A stretch of DNA of 64,000 nucleotides, taken from the NCBI GenBank assembly GCA_014281115.1, contig JACONQ010000004.1, forward strand, positions 3,472,001-3,536,000. The letters are read 5' to 3'. The stretch comes from Laburnicola sp. R22_1. Its lineage: Eukaryota; Ascomycota; Dothideomycetes; Pleosporales; Didymosphaeriaceae. Each line of letters starts with the position of its first letter. The first letter of the stretch is position 1. The notes beneath the pieces were generated by a model. That model ran no database searches. It had not been told where the DNA came from and worked only from the letters and a program-made list of their open reading frames with translations. The translations under genes and the position numbers were made by a program. Shown piece after piece: positions 54,844-64,000 of the stretch.

Positions 54844-57627
54844 ATGAGCTATCAGCAGGCGCAGCCCCAGCTGGGGGCTACGTATGTTCCCGGCTTCGAT
54901 GACTACTATATGCCGGCGCCCTCGCCAGACGTTATTTCTCCGGCACCCCAGCGGTTAGTCTGACACGCAGCATGCTGAGATTGCGCTCTGCTGACATGCT
55001 GTTCGCGCGGTAGCATCATGCCAGAGGTGCCCGAGAACATGCAGGATAACATCGCTCACCTCGAACTAGAAGCCAACGGCCCACGCCACCCAAACGCACC
55101 CATGTCACCGCCAGCCCAAGGCTTCAACCATTCCCAACCCCAGTTCCCGCCGCGCGGCTCGAGCTACCAGACAGACCAGGCCGAGCACGGCGGCCAGGGG
55201 CAGTGGCCGTCAAGACAAGCGAGCATTTCCTCCACCTTCAACCAGCCCCCGAACGTGCAGCCGCAAGCTATGCAGCAGTCTTCGCATGACTACCACAGCT
55301 TCGCTCAGACCAGCGAAGCGCCCAACTTTTCCATTTTCCCCAAGCTGGCGAACCGACCGCCCAACGTCCCGCCGTCGGACGATGAGAAGGAAGCAGTACT
55401 GGAAAATGCGCGCCTGCCAGTGCTCAACTCGAACGATCCAGAGATGCAACTGGCATGGGCCCAGGACGCCTTGCAGCACGTAGATATGGCGCAGCTGCAT
55501 GAGCAGCGGATCGCAGAGCTGCAAGGCGCCCGGCCTGCCACGCCCGCGGTCGAGCATCAGTTACGCGTCGATGCTATGAACGTTGTTGGCTTTTTGGCAG
55601 ACCAGTTCCATCCCAAGGCCGAATTCATGCGGGGCATGTGGCTCGAGTTTGGCAAATTCGGACTGCGCGTGGACAAGAAGGAGGCTTTCCGGAGCTACAC
55701 CCGCGCTGCGCAAAAGGGATATGCGAGGGCCGAATATCGCATGGGCATGCAGTTTGAGCAGTCAAACGACCCGATCAAGGCCCTGCAACACTACAAGGCG
55801 GGCTCAGAAGCTGGGGACTCGGCATCAAACTACCGACTAGGCATGATGACTCTACTCGGGCAGCATGGGCAGCAGCAAGACTATGCCCGAGGCATCCAGT
55901 TGATCCGTCAGGCCGCGGCCACCGCCGACGAGAATGCACCTCAGGGCGCTTACGTGCTGGGCATGCTCCAGGCGCGGGAACTACCCCAGATCAACGTCCC
56001 AGAAGCATTTCTGCCTTACGACGAGAAAGCGGCCAAACAACAGATTGAAAAAGCCGCATATTTAGGCTTCGCAAAGGCTCAACTAAAAATGGGATCTGCG
56101 TACGAACTGTGCAGTTTGGGCTGCGAGTTCAACCCCACGCTGTCTATGCACTACAACGCGCTAGCTTCTCGACAAGGCGAGGCTGAAGCAGATATGGCAA
56201 TCAGCAAATGGTTTTTGTGTGGTTATGAAGGAGAGTTCCCAAAGAACGAGGAGCTGGCATATCAATACGCTCAGCGCGCTGCGGTGACGGGATTAGCCAC
56301 TGCTGAATTCGCCATGGGCTACTTCAGCGAGATCGGCATGCATGTCCCCGTCGACATCAATAAGGCTCTGGAATGGTATGAGAAAGCTGCTCGGAATGGC
56401 AACAAAGACGCGGAGACGCGCATCGAGAGCATTTCATCAACTCATCGGACCCTGTCGAAGAAGGACCACGAGAAGGTTGCGATCAACCGAATTAAGTCGC
56501 AACACGGTTCTATGAAAGGTCAACGCCCAGCTAGATTACAGAAGTTGGCTGCCTCTACCTTGCCGACTATCGATAGCAGCCCCTCAGATTATGGAGAGTC
56601 ACCCGGTGGCGCTCAGTTTCCGGATCGCCATTCCAGTACTACTCCTTATCCTGTGTCGGATCAACCTCCTGTTTTCTCGACCAGCCCAGGACAATCGACA
56701 TACCAACGTCCTCCCACTGTAGCACCATATCCGTCTAATGATGGCCCGCCTCGGATAGACGCTCAGATACCTAGCATGGCGGGCGGCTTCGCTGCCGAGC
56801 TACGATCAGCTAGCGCTCGACCTCCATCGCAAGCATTCAACATCAATCCACAGTTATTTGCCCAGGACCCTAGTTCAAACGATCCCTATGGTCGCCGTAG
56901 GCCCCCACCGCATCCAGCCAACCTAGGTCCTCTTCCAATACGCCCAAACACAAGTAATGATAGTATGGGCCGTGGTGGAGGACGCATACCCAGCGGTGGG
57001 CCTCCTCCTGGATCTGGCCCATATAGACAACCTGGAGGACCAAGTGCCCAACGCCCCGAAGCGTACGACCGGCCAGCAACAGCTCAGCCTGTTGATATCG
57101 GTTTCAGTGCTCCGGACGGACGGAACAAACTCCAAAAGGCCCAAAACCTCGGCCAGCCGCCTAAGAGGCAAGGCACCTTGCCTGACATCGGCTACGTCGC
57201 GCCATTAGAGCCCCGACAGCACACACGTCCGTCTACGGTTCAACCGGGTCAAGAGAGCAGGACATCTTCCCACCCAGATCGGCCCTCAACAGCAGCACCC
57301 GGGCCCAGGCCAGGGCAGAGACCCTCTTCTCGGCCAGGTTCTGCTGGGGGTCCGTCATCGCATAGTCCTGCGCCTGGCTTACCAGCACCACAGCAGCAAC
57401 AGCCGTCGAGACCAAGCCCAGCTCCGGCGACGAAACCGACATCAGCAGGCAACCCTCCTGCGGCTGCAAAGCCACCTGCTCCTGCTGCTACTGCCGGACC
57501 GGGCAAGGGTCCAAAGACTTTCGATGAGATGGGCATTGGACAAGCGCCTAAGGATAGTGATTGTGTAAGTTCTTTCCTCTGTTTTTTCAACCACGCCGTT
57601 TGCTGATGTTTCCAGGTCGTGATGTAA
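54844..57627 (+). CDS. Sel1-repeat protein of the Skt5/Chs4 type with C-terminal CaaX box
   Basis: Regulator-type protein related to yeast Skt5/Chs4, which recruits and activates chitin synthase at the membrane. Exons 54844-54953, 55014-57564 and 57616-57627, 890 aa. The N-terminus is Gln/Pro-rich. Sel1-like helical repeats span about residues 210-510 (AFRSYTRAAQKGYARAEYRMG, AISKWFLCGYEGEF, ALEWYEKAARNGNKDAE). A long Pro/Ser/Gly-rich disordered region follows. The last exon encodes only Val-Val-Met-stop and completes SDCVVM, a CaaX prenylation signal; the Cys is the last codon of exon 2. The 51-bp last intron has GTAAGT, CTGATG and TTCCAG. Keeping that intron would remove the CaaX box. Confidence 0.9.
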
Positions 57628-58110
57628 TTATAAGCATGCAGTGCTCCTGTGGATAATTTTTTGCATAACGGAGTGGTTCACTGCTTGATCTCACATTCGT
57701 ACCACTCTGGATAGCGTTGAGTTCTTGAGCATGTTTACATTTGTCCCTATACCCCTGGTTTCTCTAGTCATCCGCATAATGGATATAAAGGGTTAAGAAA
57801 TATAGATCAGCAGCAGCATGAGCAGCATTATTTTATCCTGACACGTTATCTTGAAGGAACGAAAGCATGTGTTTTCGTTCTGAATAGTTTTCGTCCCTTC
57901 CTCAATATGGTCTTTGCGTTCGTTGATGAACCCTCTCTACACGCTTCTTTCTAACAAAAACCACATGCCACTGGGTCGCACCTTCCCAGCTACCTACGAG
58001 GCTTGGCGTATGAGCGTGACTTCCTTTCTGCGCCATCATCTTTCGCACATAGTTCACACACATACACCTTGGACATTTGTCTGGGATTACTTCACGAGGC
58101 TGCAATAGAC
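57628..58110. promoter_or_regulatory. SKT5-like 3' end and HOP2 upstream region
   Basis: 483 bp between co-oriented genes, moderately AT-rich near 57640-57900. No gene seen. Confidence 0.4.
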
Positions 58111-59080
58111 ATGGCACCGCGCAAGAAGACAGAGGAGAAGTCCGCAGCAAAGACAACGCCGAACGAGGCCGCTGATGCTATTCTGGCTTACCTACGTGAG
58201 TGCTACGTCTACTTCTGAGTGGCATGACCAGAGGTAATAATGTTGGGCAGGCAAGGAGAAGTGAGTAGTGCGTTAAAGAAGTGTGAGAACGGTTTCTAAT
58301 GCTGCGACCTGCTAGTCGTCCTTATTCGGTGAGCTCAAATCACTTCTGCAAGGCTCCAGATACTGATCTGATTAGGCCAACGATGTGTCTGCCAATCTTC
58401 ACAACAAAGTGACGAAAGGCTCGTAGAGGACTGCTCGCATTGAGAGAAACGAGCTGACACGATGTAGCTGCCGCAGCCAAGATACTGAAAGACCTTCATG
58501 AGCGCAACGAGATCGAAGGCCGAGCTGCAGGTACGATCCGATCCACTCAACACCATCATTCATACACATTTACCCTAACCCAGATGCGTTAATCTGAGAA
58601 ACAGGCAAACAAATCGTCTACCACGTCATACAGGTACACACTCTATTGCACCATTGTCCTTTCTTACCCACCCAATTGACGTTTCCCCCACAGAACCCAG
58701 AAGACGCATACACGCCCGAACAACTCGCCGCCCTCGACAATACCACCGCCTCCCTCCGCGCCTCAACTAGCACCCTCCAAAACACCGCCAAAACCCTCCG
58801 CAGCACGCTCTCTTCGCTGAATTCCACGCTCAGCACCGCCGACCTGATCGCCAATGTGCAGGCTCTCGAGGCTGAGAAGGCCGAGATTGTGAGCAGATTG
58901 GAGGTGCTGAAGACGGGCAAGACGAAGAAGGTTACCAAGAGGGACTGGGAGAAGTGGACGGGCGTGGCTAGGAAGAGGCAAAAGATTAGTGGCGACGTGT
59001 GGAAGCTGGTGGAAGATTGCTTGGAGGGTAACAAGGAGAAGAAAGCTGAAGTCAGGGAGAACTTGGGACTGGACGAATAG
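58111..59080 (+). CDS. HOP2: Hop2/TBPIP homologous-pairing protein, 7 exons
   Basis: Meiotic recombination factor that works with Mnd1 and Dmc1 in homologous pairing. Exons 58111-58195, 58251-58260 (10 nt), 58316-58328 (13 nt), 58376-58418, 58468-58530, 58605-58633 and 58694-59080; 630 nt, 209 aa. Joining the two micro-exons yields LRKENRPYSANDVSANLHN, the Hop2 winged-helix. KAAAAKILKDLHERNEIEGR and KQIVYHVIQNPEDAYTPEQL follow, then a coiled coil (LQNTAKTLRSTLSSLNSTLS) and the conserved C-terminal WEKWTGVARKRQKISGDVW. Intron 4 appears to start with GC (AAAG|GCTCGT) because no GT donor there keeps the frame. The other introns are GT-AG. Presence of HOP2 suggests the species has a sexual cycle. 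Confidence 0.9.
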
Positions 59081-59331
59081 GAGTTTCGTGCTCAGGGCCG
59101 AAGCAAGACGGAGCGATGAAGCTGAGCTGACGGTATTCTCGCTGCAAAGGCTAGCTCATTACGGCGCATCCACGGGCAAGTGGCAACAGATGGATGATGA
59201 GCTCAGGTGATGTTAATTATTCCAAAAGCAACATGTAGACGAAGTGGCCGCTCATCTAGTCTAAACGCCTATCTAATAGAGGATGCGAATATGAACGTTT
59301 ATGCCAGATGCCTTCCAATGCAATGCATGAA
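59081..59331. other. convergent 3' spacer HOP2 / ATG22
   Basis: 251 bp between convergent stop codons, no coding signal. Confidence 0.4.
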
Positions 59332-61422
59332 TCACGGATGCTGATAACTTTGTTCAAAATCCTCAATCGCGTCTTCTGCGATGTCTTCTTCGCTCTCTTC
59401 CTCGGCTCTGGCCATCTCTTCCAGTTTCCCGGCCAGAGCAATGCCCTCAGCTCTGCCTCGGTCGACATCAACGAGCATCATGATTGGGAAAGGCAATCCA
59501 ATGAGGACAGCCAAGAACCAGAAAGCCTAAATTGTCAATCATTAGAGACGCACTTCTGAAAATTCTCAAGGAATAGAACTCACCGGTCTGATTTCGCCGT
59601 ACGCATCTGTGATGGCACCCACAATAGCGGGTCCGAATACACTACTGCCCTTGTCCGTGATGGCATACAATGCATAGAAGGCAGCCTCATAGCCTGGCGG
59701 GATCAGTTCGCCGAATAGACTCCTGCAATAGCTGCTCAAGCCACCTAACACAAAGCCGTAAACAGCGCCTAGTGGGTACATCTCCCACTGCTGCTGAAGG
59801 CCGAAGACGCCGAGGCGACGCACAGCGGGAATGTAGCCGAGTAGACCGTAGATGGGAATCAACTCAAACAGAAGGATGCAAGCAAGAATGGTTTGGGAGG
59901 GCTGGAGGCGCAGATAGATGCTAATGTGGGACCAGGTGATGGCCCCTATTACACCGGATATGGTTGCTATAACGTTTATGAGGGCAAGCATGGCGTAGCT
60001 CATTCCTAGTGTCGTTTTCGCGAAGAGCACAGCTGTGCCGGAGACGGTTGCGATGCTGTCACTTAGAAGGAACCAAGCTGCCAGGAAGAGCAATACATCC
60101 TTTAGCAACCTTGCGTGCTTGACGGTCTGGCCAAGCGACTTCCACGAATAGGTGAAGTAGGCAAGCGCAGCACCCAAATTCGACTTTCTGGATGCAATGC
60201 GGAGGGGTGGTCCGGGACGGGGCCGCAGCCACATGGCTGTTGGGATCGTGAAAACGAACCACCAGGCGCCGATGATGAAGAGAACGAGGCGTAGGCCGAG
60301 GTTTGAACTGCTGAACGCTATTACCACAAGAATGCCTATGGTCTGGACGAGGAGGGCGGCGATGTAGCCGATTGCGATGCCGTAGGAGGAGATTTTAGTG
60401 GAGAGGCCGAGTTCTTGGGAGGGTGTTGCATTTGATACAGGATTGGGAACTGTGAGGTCAGGTGAGGATTGCAGACGTGGGAGAAGTGCTGAAGAGGCAT
60501 CGACTACAGTGTCCATGACGTTCTCGTCGTGCGCGAGCTCGTTTGAATAATGGGCTTCTTGCGCGAGAGAGACATGGTGCGAGTGGTCCAGGTCCTCGTC
60601 GTCCAGATAGCTCGAACGGGGGGACATGTTCGCATACTGGATTGTAGGATGGAACCTCACGAGCAATGGGAGGAAGGAGTTCAACAAGACAAAGCTAGCT
60701 CCAAAACACGTATTCGCAATGATGGTGAGCACGGCGCCTAATACATAGACTTTGGGCACGACGGGCAAGAACAGCATGGTGGCTACGCTGCCTATAAAGG
60801 CGAACCAGAGCAGAAGTGTCTTGCGGAAGCGGCCATGGTCTGCGGCTCCTGACATGGAGATTATGAGGAGGGCTTGGATGAGGACGGATATGGAGAAGGT
60901 GTACATGGCGAAACTTGCCGTGTTGATGTCGAGGCCGAGGAGATGGACGATACATTGTCCCTTTTCTTCGCGAGGCGAGGATAGAGCGGCGGGGAGGGCG
61001 GTGATGCGGGCGGATTTGCAGGGTGTGGTGCGGTCGTGGGCGAGGACGCCATTCTCGCGGGCGAGCTGCTCGAGGGTGACGGGGATGAAGCTGCCGATGC
61101 CGCACACGACGAAAACCTGGGGCCATGATCAACGGACAGCCGACGGGGACACAGGCGCAGACACGGTAGGTACCTCGGCGGCCCAGCCGTACATGTAGAA
61201 GCCGGACAGCTCTTTGTCGCTCGTCAGGCGCGTGTCCTCGCCCTCGTAGTGCGGCGGGGAGCGGTCGGAGCCCATGGCCGAGTATTGGTCGGACATGCTC
61301 TGCTCGTCGTCGGCTTCGTTGCTGGGCGACAGCGAGGGGGCCGCGGGCTTGGAGGCGGTCGACACATGGCGGTCGAGGTGCGGACGCGGTCGAGGCGGGA
61401 AGTCGGGCGCGCGAGGCGTCAT
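59332..61422 (-). CDS. ATG22: Vacuolar effluxer Atg22-like (MFS-type)
   Basis: Vacuolar membrane transporter that exports amino acids released by autophagic breakdown. Exons 61422-61174, 61116-59584 and 59526-59332, 658 aa, two 57-bp introns. The start at 61422 ([12 protein letters not shown]) is the first ATG. The cytosolic N-terminus is Pro/Ser-rich, then [20 protein letters not shown] and [16 protein letters not shown], hallmark Atg22 text. About twelve membrane segments can be counted, for example [19 protein letters not shown] and [40 protein letters not shown] and [19 protein letters not shown] near the C-terminal side are strongly conserved. An acidic Asp/Glu loop separates the two halves. 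It is divergent from MED14. Confidence 0.94.
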
Positions 61423-62141
61423 CTTGGACGTGGCCGGGCCGTGTCTCACCGGCGGGACGACAGGGCGGGCGCGAGGGGACGGTGGACGGCGACGGCGACG
61501 GCGACGGTGCCAGTGGACAGCGGACAGCGGGTGGCCAGTGGGACAGCAGGCTTAGTCAGCCTGCCTTTGTCTAGCGACTCGGCGCTGCGAACGTGCCGTC
61601 AACGGTCGCGCCCGCTGCCACCTGCCACGGCCGCACCACGCACCACCACACCACCACACCACCGCGCTCGCACAATCGTCCGCCGCCCGCCTCTCCGCCT
61701 CTCCCCCTCTCCCCAACACCGTCGCCGCCGTCTGCAGCCTGCAGAGCCCTCTCTATCCCTTCGCCGCCACCCGCGACATCGCGCGCGCAGCCGCCGCCGA
61801 CCACGATGCGATAGTCCCTTTCACCCGCCACATTCGCCCGCGCCTGCTGCTACGCCTGCCAGCGCACGGCTGTGCATCTCTGGAGCCGTGGCCGCAGCCC
61901 GTCACCTTGCGCTCGCTACAGAACCTCGTGCGACAACTTCCTACGTGCGCCCGCTGTCCCGCTTCCGGAGGCCGCCCGCAGCTCAGCTTTGCTTCCACGA
62001 CTCGTTCCTCGCCCGCGACCCGCATAACTCAAGATACAGTCAGCGCAGACGTCCCAGTCGGCGGGGGAGGAAGCAGGGGAGGCTGCCGAGAGCAGCAGGG
62101 GCGGCGCGCGCGTCGAAGCGCTGCAGGACCGCGACCAGAGC
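61423..62141. promoter_or_regulatory. Divergent promoter ATG22 / MED14
   Basis: 719 bp, very GC- and C-rich, with CACCAC runs at about 61638-61670 and long pyrimidine tracts on the plus strand. A long plus-strand frame (61249-62157) crosses it but is Arg/Pro/Ser low-complexity and overlaps the ATG22 first exon, so it is not a gene. No TATA box is seen. Confidence 0.5.
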
Positions 62142-64000
62142 ATGCCAGGCATTCTGAACATGGACAACGGCGTGGACCGAGGTCTGGGCTCAAGAGATGT
62201 CGAGAGTAAGAAGCGAAGCCACCATGGCAAACTGGTCAATGGCGAGTACAATGCCCTTCGGAAAGATTCGCCCGCCAGCGCGCCCGCGGTTACTGCACCC
62301 CCCAGCGTTGCCGCCAGCGCAAACGGGACCGTCACGTCAACATCGGCAACTTTGTCCGCGCCCGTCGCCAACCAGATTGCGCAGCAACCACCCGTTATTG
62401 GTCATGTACAGTCCAGCTCGTACCACTCTCTTTCGAAGCTGATTACGCGTATCACCCAAGAATGCTACAACGAGCTTTACGAGGCACTCAATCACATGGG
62501 AGAACTAAGCTCTTCCCAGCCCAATGGCAACATGGCGAACGGAATGGGCAATTTTGGCATGCCAACTGCGCACGATGCGGAAACCAGCAGACAGAAGAAA
62601 CTAATCATCATGAAATTTGCCCATGACAACAGGGCAAAGTTCATCAAGCTGCTTGTACTCACGGAATGGGGCAAGAAGGCTTCGGTCGATGTGTCCAAAT
62701 TGGTCGATTTATGTCAATGGGCAAGACAACAGACCGATAGGATGGATGAGCTAGACTACAAGATAGAGTACATGAAGCGGGAATCAAACGCTGCAAGACA
62801 ATTCAACCCTGACATTAGGACCGCGCTGGAGATCTTGGGCACGAGGAAGGCAGAATGGATACCAGACGTGAGCTTTCCCCAAGGTTTATTGTGAGTAGAT
62901 ATTAATCAGCCGCAGATGGGGTTCGTTCCGCCTCCACCAATGTCATCGGCCAAGACACTCCTTCTGTTGCGTTACATGAACACTGCGCTTGCTACCCGGC
63001 TACTTGTCCACGAAAAAGTTCCTCAACAGTTGTCCAAGTGGCGCATAGGAGACGGCCGCGTCACGTTCATCGTGGATGGAGCATTCGAGCTCGATCTAAT
63101 GTCTTTTGTGGAAGATTCGTCCGACCAATTTCATTTCATCGATATGAGACTTCTGTTCTCTCCAGCGCCAGTCATCTCGCCCGACAGCGCCTTCATGGCC
63201 CGCCTCAAGATGGGGGTAGATAATATCCTTAGAGGGGATGGATTGGAGCAATGTTTCAGTTATCTCAATAACTTTACGCTGACCCACAAGATCTCTGTGC
63301 TCGAGACACAGGCGAATGAGCTTCTTCGGACGGGTTGGGCTGGTTCACTGCGTACCGAATTCGCGCACCGTGTACTGTGGATTCAATACTGGTTGGACAA
63401 GCCCGGCAAAAAGAACTGGATCGAAATAGGACTATCCGGCAACAGACCCAAGGACGGGAAAGTGTCATGGCGAGCACCGCCAACACCCTCTCTGGCAGTG
63501 CGCTGGTTCCGCGAAGGTGTGCAGGTCAAAGATGTCGACCTCAACTTCGATTGGAAGAATCTCTCCGTAGAGCGTATGGTGAAGCGAGTGATAGCACTGC
63601 ACATTGGACACCTCTTGCGAGCCACGCACCACAACTTCAGCTCGAGTATGATTGTCCAGGCGACATTTTCCGAGACTGATCCCTCAGACTGCAGGCTGGA
63701 GGCTTCCATTGGCTCTCCGGCTAACGTGACTACTCTCTCAATCGAACCCATCACGGGCAAGTACACTCTTAGGCCTGCGACCTTGCTGTCATCCACCGCA
63801 GAGAATGCGATCAATCGTTCGCAAGAGGCGTCAGGAATAAGCACCACCGTTACGCACGTACTGGCTCGTTCACTCCTCGAATCCATTCAACAACACGTAC
63901 ATCGAATTGGATGGCATCCTGTTGCGCGGCAAGCTCTGCGGATAGAAAGCGTCAAAGCAGCAATCAAGCTGGATGTGCTGAGGTTCGCGCTCTTCTGGCC
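62142..64000 (+). CDS. MED14: Mediator subunit 14 (Med14/Rgr1), 5' part, runs off window
   Basis: Backbone subunit of the Mediator complex that joins head, middle and tail modules for RNA polymerase II transcription. Exon 1 is 62142-62867, a 48-bp intron follows, and exon 2 starts at 62916 and is open to the window edge (about 603 residues seen; fungal Med14 is usually over 1000). The N-terminal 90 residues are low-complexity. The family core starts SSSYHSLSKLITRITQECYN, then KLIIMKFAHDNRAKFIKLLV and SKLVDLCQWARQQTDRMDEL. After the intron come MGFVPPPPMSSAKTLLLLRY and ATRLLVHEKVPQQLSKWRI. Later residues include DGRVTFIVDGAFELDL. Identification is firm; the 3' end lies outside. Confidence 0.95.

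Noticed and set aside
61249..62157. Plus-strand open frame of 302 codons
   Set aside because: It overlaps the well supported ATG22 first exon and the ATG22/MED14 promoter, and is Arg/Pro/Ser low-complexity produced by GC-rich sequence.
1..64000. CRISPR array, bacterial operon or prophage features
   Set aside because: The sequence is eukaryotic with spliced genes; no regularly spaced repeat array was seen.

Overview
The window is nuclear DNA from a filamentous ascomycete (Pezizomycotina). Genes are split by many short introns of 42-70 bp with GT...CTAAC/CTGAC...AG signals. Products include fungus-specific families (Nop9, Skt5/Chs4-type, Gup1, Atg22, GH17 glucanase). Repeated DNA carries the C-to-T/G-to-A signature of repeat-induced point mutation (RIP). 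A Dothideomycete is my best guess, from gene style and TE content only.

Layout. 1-1261: an FKBP12 prolyl isomerase gene on the minus strand. 1262-12160: a sharply bounded AT-rich, TpA-rich island with no intact gene. It holds a complete but RIP-ruined Copia retrotransposon (2890-9531: 180-bp LTRs, 5-bp target duplication, initiator-tRNA-Met primer site) and a ruined Fot1/pogo-type DNA transposon (9608-11792). A 14-bp direct repeat flanks the island. 12604-18143: APC2, a PrpF-family isomerase and a Ure2-like glutathione transferase. 18231-22159: two pogo-type transposons lying 16 bp apart, each with TA target duplications and long terminal inverted repeats; the first has only three stops, the second ten. 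22688-23792: a broken short-chain dehydrogenase gene. 24688-26075: an F-box protein.

27580-64000 is dense conserved housekeeping sequence: folliculin/Lst7, RINT1/Tip20, NOP9, a group II PLP decarboxylase, a GH17 glucanase, GUP1, ARP4, proteasome beta2 (PUP1), NUP159, ASF1, an SKT5/CHS4-like Sel1-repeat protein with a CaaX box, HOP2, ATG22, and the 5' part of MED14, which runs off the window. Genes alternate in divergent pairs (RINT1/NOP9, GUP1/ARP4, PUP1/NUP159, ATG22/MED14) and convergent pairs. Themes are chromatin and cell cycle (APC2, ARP4, ASF1, MED14, HOP2), membrane traffic and cell wall (RINT1, GUP1, SKT5-like, GH17), and nutrient recycling (FLCN, ATG22).

I found no CRISPR array, rRNA or convincing tRNA, and no clearly novel multi-gene system. 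The most interesting items are the graded RIP decay across four transposons, micro-exons in FKBP12 and HOP2 (with a likely GC-AG intron in HOP2), a possible dual-start mitochondrial/cytosolic FKBP12, and a CaaX box split by the last intron of the SKT5-like gene. All splice sites were placed by eye. Each joined model was checked for an open frame and a total coding length divisible by three; the MED14 model is open at the window edge.
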